64,000 bases of DNA from Acinetobacter calcoaceticus (GCF_016508255.1 NZ_JADVKT010000008.1:1-64000); one strand, 5' to 3'; shown: positions 1 through 9,358, counted from the stretch's first letter. Notes: generated by a model from the letters alone, not told the origin. Numbers and translations are program-made.

Positions 1-40
1 CTGTTCTCTGTTCTCTGTTCTCTGTTCTCTGTTCTCTGTT
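1..40. repeat. 7-bp tandem repeat (CTGTTCT, about 5.7 copies)
   Basis: The first 40 bases are an uninterrupted array of the heptamer CTGTTCT and begin at the window edge, so the array may continue to the left. The stop codon of the adjacent minus-strand adenosine deaminase gene (bases 39-41) touches its last bases. Because the unit is seven bases long, slippage would change the reading frame of anything translated through it. Confidence 0.95.
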
Positions 41-1034
41 ATTGATATTTATGTCTTAACTCATCTTTTTCTTGATCTGATAAAAATGCGATTTTAAGTC
101 CATTTTCTTGAGCTGTATAAATTTGCTCAGGACTTAAACCTGCCAATGGGGCAGCAGTTAAATATTCATGTTGTATCTCAATACCTTCTACCGCCGGGTC
201 ATCTGTGTTGATAGTGGCAAGCACACCATGTTCTAAAAAAGTCTTTAATGGATGTTCTGCTAAAGAAGGCACTGTGTTGGTTTGAATGTTTGAGGTGAGA
301 CAAGACTCAATACCAATTTTATGTTTAGCTAAATAGTCTAAAAGTTTTAAATCTTGAACCGCTTTAACACCATGTCCAATTCGTTCAGCACCTAATTCTT
401 CAATGGCTTGCCAAATACTTTCTGGACCTGCAGCTTCACCTGCATGCACAGTAATGTGCCAACCTGCATCACGTGCTTTTTTAAAGTGATCAATAAATAA
501 ATTGCCCGGAAAGCCAAGCTCATCTCCAGCGAGATCCAACGCTTTAATATCATTTTTATGGGCAAGCAGGGCATTTAATTCTTTTTCGCAAGCTTCTTGA
601 CCAAAAGTACGACTCATAATGCCGATTAAATTCGCTTTTACCCCGTAAGCTTGACTACCTTCTTTTACACCAGCAATAACTGCTTCAACCACACCTTCAA
701 GTGGAAGTTGATGTGTCATTCCCATATAACCTGGTGAAAAACGCAGTTCTACATAATCTAAGCCTTGTTGTGCTGCATCTTGCATATTTTCAAAAGCAAT
801 GCGTTTGCAGGCATCTAAACTGGCTAATACTTTTACACCCCAATCGAGCTTCGATAAAAAACTTAATAAGTCAGGTTGGTTATCCATCACTTGTACGTGT
901 GGGCGCAAAGTTTCAATATCGTAGGCAGGTAAATCTAAATGATATTGTTGCCCCAAGTCTAAAATGGTTTGAATGCGGATGTTGCCATCAAGGTGGCGGT
1001 GTATATCTGTAAGGGGAAGCGTTTTTATAATCAT
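39..1034 (-). CDS. add: Adenosine deaminase
   Basis: Deaminates adenosine (and 2'-deoxyadenosine) to inosine in cytosolic purine salvage. The 331-residue product is close to the usual 330-350 length. Zinc-site motifs of the family are visible: HRHLDG near the N-terminus (metal-binding His pair), HAGEAAG in the middle with the catalytic Glu, IGHGV, and NTDDP near the C-terminus with the last zinc-ligand Asp. The open frame continues about 64 codons further upstream, but the start at 1034 is preferred because AAGAAG lies a few bases before it and homology begins there. The gene stands alone on the minus strand and ends against the 7-bp tandem repeat. A related adenine deaminase is the main alternative. 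Confidence 0.88.
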   Translation of the reverse strand: MIIKTLPLTDIHRHLDGNIRIQTILDLGQQYHLDLPAYDIETLRPHVQVMDNQPDLLSFLSKLDWGVKVLASLDACKRIAFENMQDAAQQGLDYVELRFSPGYMGMTHQLPLEGVVEAVIAGVKEGSQAYGVKANLIGIMSRTFGQEACEKELNALLAHKNDIKALDLAGDELGFPGNLFIDHFKKARDAGWHITVHAGEAAGPESIWQAIEELGAERIGHGVKAVQDLKLLDYLAKHKIGIESCLTSNIQTNTVPSLAEHPLKTFLEHGVLATINTDDPAVEGIEIQHEYLTAAPLAGLSPEQIYTAQENGLKIAFLSDQEKDELRHKYQ

Positions 1035-1435
1035 AAGTTTCTTCTTATCTGTCTGTATTGATTCATCATGCCTGTTTGAAGCTGCCGATAAAAGTTTGGA
1101 TTTGCTATGTTTTTGTGAAAAGCATTGAGTTAAGTTTTTTGAACTTACTATATTTGTATAAGTTTTAATTTTGATGACATTGTTCTGGCCTAAGAAGATA
1201 ACGCAGTCTGTGTAAGATACAAGCACTAAGATTTTTATTGTTTTTAATTTCGCTAAGCCAGTTTTTGTTGACTATTCAATAATGGATTGGCTGAAGAATG
1301 GTCATTGGTATTTTGCTTTTTAGTTGTAAATATGGGTAAAGGCTTGCTAAAGACTAAACTGATAAGGCGATTAATTTATCTGTAGAAATCTATTTCTAGC
1401 AAGTAAATGAAAAAGAAGAAATAGGAAGCGCTCAA
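1035..1435. other. Intergenic region between add and the dehydrogenase gene
   Basis: About 400 bases separate the divergently transcribed add and dehydrogenase genes, so both promoters should lie here. I could not pick a convincing -35/-10 pair and see no strong hairpin or small ORF with a good ribosome binding site. Confidence 0.5.
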
Positions 1436-2611
1436 ATGAAATCGGTACTTTGTCATCAAGCAACATTACAAGTGGTGGACCAACCGAAATTAACCCCTGC
1501 AAAAGGGCAAGTGTTATTAGAGGTGGTTCGATGCGGGATTTGTGGTTCTGATTTACATATGCAGCATTATTGCGATCACATGCATGATTTAGCAGCACGT
1601 GTAGGGTTTCATGGTTTAGCCAAGTCGACAGATCCTTTTGTACTGGGACATGAGTTTTGTGGCAAGATTTTAGACTACGGTCCAAAGACACGCCATAAAT
1701 TTAAAGCCGATACACTCGTTTGTGCAATGCCGCTTTTAAATATAGATCAGCATGGTTATTTGTCTACAGGGCTTTCACCAAATGCATCTGGTGGTTATGC
1801 CGAGCAAGTATTGGCTCAATCAAGCTTGATGTTTGAAGTACCTAACGGTCTAGATGCAGATAGTGCTGCCATGACTGAACCTATGGCGGTTGCATTGCAT
1901 GCTGTTCGCCGTAGCCGTGTGAAAACTGGTGAACCTGCGATTGTAATTGGCTGCGGTCCTGTCGGGTTGGGTGTCATATTAATGCTTAAAGCGGCTGGAG
2001 TTAAAACTGTAGTTGCCAGTGACTTTTCACCAAACCGTCGTAAGCTTGCAGAGCAATGCGGTGCTGATATTGTGGTAGACCCTAAAGAAACATCACCATT
2101 TGCAAATTGGAAAGAGTTTGGTTTGCTTGGCAATGTATCTGATGCCATTAATATGGGTATGGGGCTGTTTGATAAGTTACAAGCGACACGCTTACCGTGG
2201 TGGCATGGATGGCGCATGATTGATAAGTTAGGTGCTCTGCCAAAACGCCCTGTTATTTTTGAATGTGTGGGTGTACCAGGTGTCTTACAGCAAATTATTG
2301 AAGGTGCACCTTTATTTTCCCGAATTGTTGGGGTGGGTGTCTGCATGCAAAGTGACAAAATAGAACCTGCACTTGCGATTAATAAAGAGCTAGAAATTCA
2401 GTTCGTGTTGGGCTATACACCGCTTGAGTTTAGAGATGCCTTACACATGATTGCTGAGGGTAAAGTGAATTGCTCTCCACTGATTACGGGCGTTGTTGGT
2501 TTAGAGGGCGTTACCAATGCATTTGAAGCATTACGTGACCCTGAGCAGCATGCCAAAATCTTGATTGACCCGAAACGTAGTGGTGCAGATATTCAATTGA
2601 TGAGTCATTAA
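1436..2611 (+). CDS. Zinc-type alcohol dehydrogenase family oxidoreductase (MDR superfamily)
   Basis: A 391-residue medium-chain dehydrogenase/reductase. The N-terminal GroES-like catalytic domain shows GICGSD (zinc-ligand Cys) and LGHEF (ligand His and Glu). The Rossmann domain shows the nucleotide motif GCGPVGLG near residue 175. The four-Cys structural zinc lobe of classical alcohol dehydrogenases is not visible between residues 85 and 130, so this is probably a member with only catalytic zinc. GGAAG lies about 7 bases before the start. A terminator follows, so it appears monocistronic. The substrate cannot be read from the sequence; threonine-dehydrogenase-like or alcohol-dehydrogenase-like activity is possible. 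Confidence 0.8.
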   Translation: MKSVLCHQATLQVVDQPKLTPAKGQVLLEVVRCGICGSDLHMQHYCDHMHDLAARVGFHGLAKSTDPFVLGHEFCGKILDYGPKTRHKFKADTLVCAMPLLNIDQHGYLSTGLSPNASGGYAEQVLAQSSLMFEVPNGLDADSAAMTEPMAVALHAVRRSRVKTGEPAIVIGCGPVGLGVILMLKAAGVKTVVASDFSPNRRKLAEQCGADIVVDPKETSPFANWKEFGLLGNVSDAINMGMGLFDKLQATRLPWWHGWRMIDKLGALPKRPVIFECVGVPGVLQQIIEGAPLFSRIVGVGVCMQSDKIEPALAINKELEIQFVLGYTPLEFRDALHMIAEGKVNCSPLITGVVGLEGVTNAFEALRDPEQHAKILIDPKRSGADIQLMSH

Positions 2612-2638
2612 TTCAAAGCCATTTATGCTCAACTAAAA

Positions 2639-2672
2639 AGGTTGTGATTTGATTAATCACAATCTTTTTTTT
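2639..2672 (+). terminator. Rho-independent terminator
   Basis: Arms AGGTTGTGATT and AATCACAATCT pair (one G-U) around a short TGATT loop and run into a T tract. It lies just after the dehydrogenase stop codon and also separates it from the convergent LysR gene. Confidence 0.85.
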
Positions 2673-2711
2673 ATGAGTAGAGATCGCAATATTTGGAAAA
2701 AAGCCGCTGGG

Positions 2712-3659
2712 CTAATTTGTATTGGTCTTTAGTTGTTCTAGTTCTTGATAAATCCACTCAACAAATTTTTGAATAGTCGGGGTTATATCTTGGCTCGAAT
2801 GGATGAGATAGTACTTTCGGCTGCCTTTTAGTTTTTTGTTGGAAACAATCACCAGTTCTTTTTTTTGTAGTTCAGACTCAATCAACATTTGCGGAATTAA
2901 AGCCATTCCCATGTCATGGCTAGCAGCAACCGCAAGCATTGAAAATAACTCATGGCGCTGACCATCAAAGGGTTTAGGGTGCTGCATCTGATGAGTGAGA
3001 AACCATTCTTGCCAAATGCTAGGCCGAGTGGTTTGTTGAAGTAAGGGAATTTTCAGTAAATCCTCGCAGCTTAAATCATAGGTATTTTCATTAATCATGA
3101 TGGCATCAGGAAAATACTTTTCGATTAGCTTTGGGGAGCAAACAGGTACTATTTCTTCATCCATTAAATAATGGGCTTGTATGCCGGGCCAGTGGTCAAT
3201 TTGCTGCTGCGTCCCTGCAAAAATAGCAGCATCAAAAATATTGTCATTAAATAAAAAAGGTTTGGTGCTGGTTTCTAAATGAACCGTAATTTCGGGGTAT
3301 TTTTGATTTAAAAGATGGAGCTTGGGTAACAACCAGCGTGTTGCAAAAGTAGGAACAACCCCTAATTTTAGTGTGCCGCCTAAACCTTTATGAGAAATCA
3401 CATCGGCCGTACATTTCTCTAAACCTAACAAGTAAGGCTTAATACTTTTAAAATATTGTTGGCCAGCAATGGTCAGCTCGACGCCATGCCGAGTACGTAT
3501 AAATAATTCGACGCCCAAGAAATCTTCTAACTGCTGAATTTGGCGAGACACCGCACTTTGGGTAATACATAACTCTTGTGCTGCATAGGTATAGCTTAGA
3601 TGTTTTGCTGCACTTTCAAAGCAAATTAGACCCTGAATAGACGGGATGCTTCTTCGCAT
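2712..3659 (-). CDS. gcdR: LysR-family regulator of the glutarate genes (GcdR-like)
   Basis: A 315-residue LysR-type activator with an N-terminal winged helix (residues about 5-65; QSAVSRQIQQLEDFLG is the recognition region) and a substrate-binding co-inducer domain, in the GcvA-like style. It is divergent from the glutaryl-CoA dehydrogenase gene, the arrangement known for GcdR of Pseudomonas, which activates glutarate catabolism. The open frame allows a start at 3692, but the ATG at 3659 has AAGGAT at a good distance and begins where family homology begins. Function is inferred from position; glutarate or glutaryl-CoA as the co-inducer is an inference. Confidence 0.75.
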   Translation of the reverse strand: MRRSIPSIQGLICFESAAKHLSYTYAAQELCITQSAVSRQIQQLEDFLGVELFIRTRHGVELTIAGQQYFKSIKPYLLGLEKCTADVISHKGLGGTLKLGVVPTFATRWLLPKLHLLNQKYPEITVHLETSTKPFLFNDNIFDAAIFAGTQQQIDHWPGIQAHYLMDEEIVPVCSPKLIEKYFPDAIMINENTYDLSCEDLLKIPLLQQTTRPSIWQEWFLTHQMQHPKPFDGQRHELFSMLAVAASHDMGMALIPQMLIESELQKKELVIVSNKKLKGSRKYYLIHSSQDITPTIQKFVEWIYQELEQLKTNTN

Positions 3660-3709
3660 AAATAAAATCCTTTTATTTTTGTCATATTTCAAAACGACAT
3701 ATGATCTAA

Positions 3710-3823
3710 ATGCAGATATCGAAGTTTAGTATAAAAATAAGCCATTTTTAATGAAATACAACGAATTAAATATCTAAATTTAATGTGACTTATTTTAAAT
3801 ATGCGTAAGTTGCATATCTGCAT
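3710..3823. promoter_or_regulatory. Probable GcdR operator region
   Basis: The divergent gap between the LysR gene and gcdH holds a dyad ATATGC-N7-GCATAT at 3799-3817, which includes a T-N11-A LysR box. A second feature is a perfect 10-base inverted pair, ATGCAGATAT at 3710-3719 and ATATCTGCAT at 3814-3823, the second overlapping the dyad. About 95 bases separate the two arms, a spacing that would fit looping by a LysR tetramer (inference). Confidence 0.6.
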
Positions 3824-3904
3824 GAAGATTTAACGTTTGATTACTGCATTTTTCACGCATAGCATCGAGTTAAAGAAAGAAGATCAAATCAAGCAGAGGA
3901 TGCG

Positions 3905-5125
3905 ATGAATCACATGGTTACGACTAAAAAAGCAAAAGTTCAATTTAACTGGCAAGATCCATTTTTAATTGAGCAACAGCTTAGCCCAGATGAGCGCATG
4001 ATTCGTGATGCAGCTCATGCCTATTGCCAAGAACGTTTGCAACCCCGAGTACTTGAACAATTTCGTCATGAAAAAACAGATCCTTCTATTTTTCGTGAAA
4101 TGGGAGAGCTCGGCTTACTGGGTCCAACCATTCCAGAGCAATATGGCGGTGCGGGTTTGAACTATGTGAGTTATGGTTTGGTTGCGCGTGAAATTGAATA
4201 TGTCGATTCGGGTTATCGTTCTATGGCGAGCGTGCAAAGCTCATTGGTGATGGTTCCAATTCATGAATTTGGTACTGAAGAGCAAAAGCAGAAGTATTTA
4301 CCGAAACTGGCAACTGGTGAATACATTGGTTGTTTCGGTTTGACCGAACCTGACCATGGCTCAGACCCGGGCAGTATGATTACCCGAGCTAAAAAAGTTG
4401 ACGGTGGTTACCGTTTAAGTGGCGCTAAAATGTGGATTACCAACAGTCCAATTGCCGATGTATTTGTCGTCTGGGCAAAAGAAGTTTCTGCTGAAGGTAA
4501 TGTCGGAGAGATTCGAGGCTTTATTTTAGAAAAAGGCTGGGAAGGTTTATCTGCACCAGCAATTCATGGCAAGGTCGGTTTACGTGCATCGATTACGGGT
4601 GAAATTGTGATGGATAACGTTTTTGTACCTGAAGAAAATGCCTTCCCTGAAATTCGAGGATTACGTGGTCCATTTACCTGTCTCAACAGTGCTCGTTATG
4701 GCATTGCATGGGGTGCAATGGGAGCTGCCGAGTTCTGTTGGCATACAGCACATCGATACACCATGGACCGTAAACAATTTGGCCGTCCGTTAGCTGCAAA
4801 TCAATTGATTCAAAAGAAACTGGCTGATATGCAAACTGAAATTGCATTAGGTTTGCAAGTGGCTTTACGTTTTGGTCGTATGAAAGATGAAGGCATTGCC
4901 TCTGTTGAAGGTACATCCTTAATTAAGCGGAACAACTGTGGAAAGGCGCTTGATATTGCTCGCATGGCACGTGACATGATGGGTGGAAACGGTATTAGTG
5001 ATGAGTTTGGTGTGGCACGTCATTTGGTTAACCTTGAAGTCGTGAATACCTATGAAGGTACACATGACGTTCATGCCTTAATTTTAGGTCGTGCGCAAAC
5101 AGGTATCGCAGCATTTAGTAACTAA
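3905..5125 (+). CDS. gcdH: Glutaryl-CoA dehydrogenase
   Basis: FAD-dependent enzyme that oxidises and decarboxylates glutaryl-CoA to crotonyl-CoA in glutarate/lysine breakdown, passing electrons to ETF. The 406-residue protein has the acyl-CoA dehydrogenase fold. Visible motifs are an Arg in the [11 protein letters not shown] segment near residue 105 (the glutaryl-carboxylate binding Arg in this subfamily), [12 protein letters not shown] and KMWITN in the FAD/acyl region, and [15 protein letters not shown] near residue 382 with the catalytic Glu. AGAGGA precedes the start by about six bases. It heads a same-strand series with a carrier and a CoA-transferase, supporting glutarate rather than general fatty acyl-CoA use. 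Confidence 0.92.
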   Translation: MNHMVTTKKAKVQFNWQDPFLIEQQLSPDERMIRDAAHAYCQERLQPRVLEQFRHEKTDPSIFREMGELGLLGPTIPEQYGGAGLNYVSYGLVAREIEYVDSGYRSMASVQSSLVMVPIHEFGTEEQKQKYLPKLATGEYIGCFGLTEPDHGSDPGSMITRAKKVDGGYRLSGAKMWITNSPIADVFVVWAKEVSAEGNVGEIRGFILEKGWEGLSAPAIHGKVGLRASITGEIVMDNVFVPEENAFPEIRGLRGPFTCLNSARYGIAWGAMGAAEFCWHTAHRYTMDRKQFGRPLAANQLIQKKLADMQTEIALGLQVALRFGRMKDEGIASVEGTSLIKRNNCGKALDIARMARDMMGGNGISDEFGVARHLVNLEVVNTYEGTHDVHALILGRAQTGIAAFSN

Positions 5126-5145
5126 TTCAATTTTTAAAAAATATA

Positions 5146-5165
5146 GGTGTTCTTTCGGGAGCACC
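5146..5165 (+). other. UUCG-loop hairpin between gcdH and the carrier gene
   Basis: GGTGTTCT and GGAGCACC pair over eight positions (two G-U) around a TTCG tetraloop. Only TTTAG follows, so this is a poor terminator by sequence. It may act as a processing or mRNA-stability element, or as a partial terminator that lowers expression of the downstream carrier (inference). Confidence 0.55.
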
Positions 5166-5347
5166 TTTAGGGATTTCTACGCAAAAATTTATGAAAATGA
5201 AAGGATTCATCGTAAAGATGCTCATGTAAAGCTGCATCTCTGTGTACTTAAATTTGAATATAGCATTTTGAAAAATATAAAAATTAAGTCATACAGAAAA
5301 CATAAGTAGGCTGTCGATGACTCATTTGGGAAAATGAGGAACTAAAG

Positions 5348-6670
5348 ATGAACAATGACGTTCAAGTAATATCGAAAGAGTTAAGATCTACATTTCCAAG
5401 TAACCTTGGAACATATGAAAAGATTGGCCCTAATACATGGAAGTGGGCGTTGTTATTTGCCTATTTTGCGATGGTGGTCGATGGCATTGATATTATGCTG
5501 CTGTCGTATAGCTTGACCAGTTTAAAAGCAGAGTTTGGTTTAAGTACTTTTCAAGCTGGGGCATTAGGCAGTGCTTCTTTGGCAGGCATGGGGATTGGCG
5601 GCATTTTGGGTGGTTGGGCATGTGACAAGTTCGGTCGTGTACGAACCATTGCCAACTCGGTGACCTTCTTTTCGGTAGCGACTTGTTTATTGGGCTTTAC
5701 GCAAAGCTTCGAGCAATTTATGGCCTTACGCTTTATTGGTGCTTTGGGTATTGGAGCACTCTATATGGCCTGTAATACTTTAATGGCTGAATATGTGCCA
5801 ACCACTTACCGTACAACAGTATTGGGCACGTTACAGACTGGTCAGACCGTAGGTTATATTGCCGCGACGCTATTAGCAGGGGCGATTATTCCAGATCATG
5901 GCTGGCGTATTTTATTCTTCCTGACCGTAGTGCCCGCTTTTGTAAATATTTTTCTACAACGATTTGTGCCGGAGCCAAAATCTTGGCAGCTCACCAGAAT
6001 TGAAAGCTTACAAGGCAATAGACAGCCAAAAGAAATAGCCGTGGCTGAAAAGCCTAAAAGTGGCAGTATCTACAAACAAATCTTTAATAACTTTAAGCAC
6101 CGCAAGATGTTTTTGTTGTGGATGACTACAGCATTCTTCTTGCAGTTTGGTTACTACGGCATTAACAACTGGATGCCAAGTTATTTAGAAACAGAAGTAC
6201 ATATGAACTTTAAAAACTTAACCAGTTATATGGTGGGTTCATATACTGCAATGATTTTAGGTAAAATTTTAGCGGGTTATCTTGCAGACAAATTTAACCG
6301 CCGTGCTGTTTTTGTATTTGGTACAATTGCCAGCGCCGTGTTTTTACCCATCATTATTTTCTTTAATACCCCTGACAATATTTTGTATTTATTAATCACT
6401 TTTGGCTTCCTATATGGCATTCCATATGGTGTGAACGCGACTTATATGGCTGAGAGCTTTTCAACTGATGTGCGAGGAACAGCTATTGGTGGTGCCTATA
6501 ACATAGGTCGTGTTGGGGCAGCGATTGCGCCAGCAACCATTGGTTTCTTGGCATCGGGCGGTACGTTTGCCATGGCCTTTATTGTGATGGGTGCTGCGTA
6601 TTTTGTTGCAGGTGTATTGCCGGGTTTATTTATTAAAGATCGTCAGTACGATCCGCAAAAACAATCATAA
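5348..6670 (+). CDS. MFS transporter, aromatic acid:H+ symporter-like; probable glutarate carrier
   Basis: A 440-residue inner-membrane carrier with about 12 transmembrane helices and a central cytosolic loop (residues about 210-245). Major-facilitator signatures are visible: GWACDKFGRVRT between helices 2 and 3, and a repeat GYLADKFNRRAV in the second half. The acidic residue in helix 1 (VVDGIDIMLLSY) is typical of the AAHS group. GAGGA lies about 7 bases before the start. Its place between gcdH and the CoA-transferase suggests that it imports glutarate or a related dicarboxylate. This is an inference from context; an aromatic-acid substrate is the alternative. Confidence 0.78.
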   Translation: MNNDVQVISKELRSTFPSNLGTYEKIGPNTWKWALLFAYFAMVVDGIDIMLLSYSLTSLKAEFGLSTFQAGALGSASLAGMGIGGILGGWACDKFGRVRTIANSVTFFSVATCLLGFTQSFEQFMALRFIGALGIGALYMACNTLMAEYVPTTYRTTVLGTLQTGQTVGYIAATLLAGAIIPDHGWRILFFLTVVPAFVNIFLQRFVPEPKSWQLTRIESLQGNRQPKEIAVAEKPKSGSIYKQIFNNFKHRKMFLLWMTTAFFLQFGYYGINNWMPSYLETEVHMNFKNLTSYMVGSYTAMILGKILAGYLADKFNRRAVFVFGTIASAVFLPIIIFFNTPDNILYLLITFGFLYGIPYGVNATYMAESFSTDVRGTAIGGAYNIGRVGAAIAPATIGFLASGGTFAMAFIVMGAAYFVAGVLPGLFIKDRQYDPQKQS

Positions 6671-6721
6671 ACAATGATAGGGAGGTGCAATGAGCACCTT
6701 CTAAAAGATAAGGGTATCGTT

Positions 6722-7951
6722 ATGGGTGCATTACAAGGAATTCGAGTTTTAGATTTAAGTCGTGTACTTGCAGGGCCATGGTGCGGGCAAATCTTGGCAG
6801 ATCTTGGCGCGGAAGTCATTAAAATTGAACGTCCTCGAGTAGGTGATGACACCCGTATGTGGGGACCACCGTGGATGCCCGATCAAGATGGAAACATGAC
6901 ATGTGAATCTGGCTACTTTCAGTGTACCAACCGCAATAAATATTCTGTTGCGGTCGATATTACGACGCCAGAAGGTCAGGCCTTAATTTATGAAATTGCC
7001 AAAACTGCCGACGTGGTGATTGAAAATTATAAGACAGGGTCTTTGGCTAAGTATGGTTTGGATTACGCCTCTTTAAGTGAGTTAAACCCGAACATTGTGT
7101 ATTGCTCGATTACTGGGTTTGGGCAAGATGGCCCACGTGCAGAAGAACCCGGTTATGATTTTATTATTCAAGGTATGTCTGGCTTAATGAGTATTACCGG
7201 TGAGCCTGATGATGTGGCAGGTGGGGGTGCACAAAAGGTTGGTGTGGCTGTTGTAGACATTCAAACTGGTTTGTATTCAACCATTGCGATTCAGGCGGCC
7301 TTGATTGCACGCTCGCATACGGGACGTGGACAATATATTGATATGTCTTTACTTGATGTGCAGGTCGCAGCACTGGCAAATCAGGGAATGAACTATTTAG
7401 CCTCAGGGAAGGCCCCACAACGTATGGGTAATCAACACCCGAGTATTGTGCCGTATCAAACTTTTAAGGCCAAAGATAAAGAATTTATTATTGCTTGCGG
7501 TAACGATAAACAATTTAAAGATTTGTGTGTTGCAATTGGTTATCCAGAGTTACTCGAAAATGAAAAGTTTGTGCGTAATCAAGACCGTGTAAAGTATCGA
7601 GATGAACTGATTCCTTTATTGTCGGAGCATTTTTTGCAGAAAACTGCTAAAGAATGGGTTGAGATGATTCATGCTTTAAAAGTACCAGTGGGCGTCATCA
7701 ACTCAATTGAAGATGCGTTGGCTGAACCACAAATTGTACATCGTAATTTGGTGGTGAATATTCCTCATCATTTAAATGAAAACTTCCAAACCATTGGTTC
7801 ACCCATCAAGTTGTCTGATACCCCTGTTGAATACCATCACGCACCGCCAGAGTTAGGTGAACATACCGCTCAAATCCTATCAAGATTTAAAACAGCAGAA
7901 GAGCTTGCTACGTTAAAAGAGAAAGGCATTATTGATGGAAAAATTGCTTAG
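6722..7951 (+). CDS. gcdG: CaiB/BaiF family CoA-transferase (succinyl-CoA:glutarate type)
   Basis: Class III CoA-transferase of 409 residues. It likely moves CoA from succinyl-CoA to glutarate to make glutaryl-CoA for GcdH. The N-terminal RVLDLSRVLAGPWCGQ and LGAEVIKIERP signatures are present, as is the catalytic Asp in VVDIQTGLYS near residue 175. Upstream in-frame codons exist from 6674, but the ATG at 6722 has AAGGG at 7 bases and starts just before conserved sequence. The carrier gene ends only about 50 bases upstream, so the two are probably co-transcribed. Glutarate specificity comes from the gcdH neighbour. Confidence 0.82.
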   Translation: MGALQGIRVLDLSRVLAGPWCGQILADLGAEVIKIERPRVGDDTRMWGPPWMPDQDGNMTCESGYFQCTNRNKYSVAVDITTPEGQALIYEIAKTADVVIENYKTGSLAKYGLDYASLSELNPNIVYCSITGFGQDGPRAEEPGYDFIIQGMSGLMSITGEPDDVAGGGAQKVGVAVVDIQTGLYSTIAIQAALIARSHTGRGQYIDMSLLDVQVAALANQGMNYLASGKAPQRMGNQHPSIVPYQTFKAKDKEFIIACGNDKQFKDLCVAIGYPELLENEKFVRNQDRVKYRDELIPLLSEHFLQKTAKEWVEMIHALKVPVGVINSIEDALAEPQIVHRNLVVNIPHHLNENFQTIGSPIKLSDTPVEYHHAPPELGEHTAQILSRFKTAEELATLKEKGIIDGKIA

Positions 7952-7986
7952 GGCATTGCCGTTTTTAATATGATTCAATTTAAATC

Positions 7987-8020
7987 GAAACTGTGATTTG
8001 CAATAAATCACAGTTTCTTT
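7987..8020 (+). terminator. Strong bidirectional terminator after the glutarate genes
   Basis: A perfect 13-base stem (GAAACTGTGATTT with its complement) encloses a five-base GCAAT loop and is followed by TTT. It sits between the plus-strand CoA-transferase and the convergent minus-strand glyoxalase-like gene. Confidence 0.9.
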
Positions 8021-8037
8021 ATTTGAAAATATAAGTC

Positions 8038-8697
8038 TTAATATTTAAAAATGAGCGGTAGCTCTGGTCTAAAATCATGAACTATTCCTTGAGGCTCATG
8101 ATCAAAACTAATTTCCATTAAATGCTCCGTTCCATCAGTCACTTCAAAATGATCGAGTGTATTGAACAGTAATGAAGTAGGGTGCTGCTTCAGGTTTGGA
8201 ATAGAAACTTTAATTGCGGTGATTTCTGATAAATCTTTGCTATGCACAAGCGGTTGTTGTTTTTCTTTCGCAGCAAGGTCTGGTCGTGAAGCAAATGAGA
8301 GGAAGAACCACATTGGCTCAGATACAACAGAATCTTTGGCAACATTTACTTCTAAGCTGGCAGGTAAATAGCTTGGCTTGTAAACCCAATTAGGAAATTT
8401 TGCACCGTTATCATCTTTATTTTTAGGGCGAAAACAAATACCAAAAGGGGACGCGATATTATTTTGAGTATTTAGTCGCTCAAAAAGCAGAGTCGGTTTT
8501 GTGAGATCACTTGAAGCTTCTTCTGGATTATTTAAAAAAATTAATTCGATAAAGCTATTTTTAAAGAAAAAGCGTCTGTTTTCGGTACCTTGACCCGGGT
8601 GCTTGTTGGATGAACCTTCTGTTAGACCGAATTTTTTTAAAGTTTCAGCTTCTGGAGCGCCTGATTGTACACAAATAAAAATATGGTCCACTTCCAT
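8038..8697 (-). CDS. Glyoxalase-like (VOC superfamily) domain protein
   Basis: A 219-residue protein beginning MEVDHIFICV, the typical opening strand and metal His of a vicinal-oxygen-chelate fold. FFFKNSFIELIFL follows with a Glu in the expected beta strand. It resembles the stand-alone glyoxalase-like group whose substrates are unknown. Its start is 14 bases after the stop of the TetR gene on the same strand, so the two very likely share a transcript. Co-regulation with the TetR gene suggests a role in detoxifying or sensing a small molecule, but this is not shown by the sequence. Confidence 0.65.
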   Translation of the reverse strand: MEVDHIFICVQSGAPEAETLKKFGLTEGSSNKHPGQGTENRRFFFKNSFIELIFLNNPEEASSDLTKPTLLFERLNTQNNIASPFGICFRPKNKDDNGAKFPNWVYKPSYLPASLEVNVAKDSVVSEPMWFFLSFASRPDLAAKEKQQPLVHSKDLSEITAIKVSIPNLKQHPTSLLFNTLDHFEVTDGTEHLMEISFDHEPQGIVHDFRPELPLIFKY

Positions 8698-8711
8698 TTT
8701 AAGTTCTCATG

Positions 8712-9260
8712 CTAATGTTGATGAATATTAAATAATTGATTAATAGAATTTTTCATGTTTGCCGCAAGTGTTTCATCGAAACCATCGACTAAAAAGCGGC
8801 TAATTAGCCCTTCAATCACCGTATAGATCAGCTCAGATAAAGCTTCACCATTCGGTATATTGCAGTTTTGTGCAATCAATACTTTAATCCATTGTTTATG
8901 GGCTTTAGAAATAGAAATAATGTCTTGATCATCTTGGTTAGATTCAGCGACTGCTCTTACAAATAAACAGCCTTTAAAAAAATCTTGCCTAAACCAATTG
9001 GTGTGCCAATCCAGAATTTTATTGATGGCTTCTAACCCTGTTGAATCTCCCACACAACCTAAAAGGCTTTGCTTAAACCGTTCATCACGAGCGATCAGCA
9101 CCGACTTAACTAGTTGATTTTTATTTTTGTAGTAGGTGTACATGGTGGTTTTAGAGCAGCCAGATTCATCGCGAATTAGGTCAACACCCACCCCGACAAA
9201 ACTATTTTCATTAAATAACTTTTCGGCTGTATCTAATATTTTTAAGGCAGATTTTGACAT
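8712..9260 (-). CDS. TetR-family regulator
   Basis: A 182-residue repressor. The N-terminal helix-turn-helix is clear (GVGVDLIRDESGCSKTTMYTYYKNK, residues about 22-47), followed by an all-helical ligand domain. The ATG at 9260 is chosen because GGAAAAG lies just upstream, whereas an upstream in-frame start at 9335 would run through the operator palindrome. It is transcribed away from the HPP gene and together with the glyoxalase-like gene. Autoregulation through the palindrome at 9279-9304 is likely. Confidence 0.85.
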   Translation of the reverse strand: MSKSALKILDTAEKLFNENSFVGVGVDLIRDESGCSKTTMYTYYKNKNQLVKSVLIARDERFKQSLLGCVGDSTGLEAINKILDWHTNWFRQDFFKGCLFVRAVAESNQDDQDIISISKAHKQWIKVLIAQNCNIPNGEALSELIYTVIEGLISRFLVDGFDETLAANMKNSINQLFNIHQH

Positions 9261-9278
9261 AAAACTTTTCCAAAAAAT

Positions 9279-9304
9279 AAAATAGTACAGATCTGTACTA
9301 TTTT
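9279..9304. promoter_or_regulatory. 26-bp perfect palindrome, TetR operator
   Basis: The half-site AAAATAGTACAGA is followed directly by its exact reverse complement, giving a perfect 26-base dyad centred between 9291 and 9292. It lies 19 bases upstream of the TetR start and about 55 bases before the HPP gene, a position from which a repressor could control both directions. Confidence 0.88.
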
Positions 9305-9358
9305 TAATTTTATCTATATGCTTTTTAAAAAGCAACTTCTGTTTAAGGAATAAAAATC

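Noticed and set aside
1816..2358. 180-codon minus-strand open frame inside the dehydrogenase gene
   Set aside because: Lies wholly opposite a well-supported gene and has no family features.
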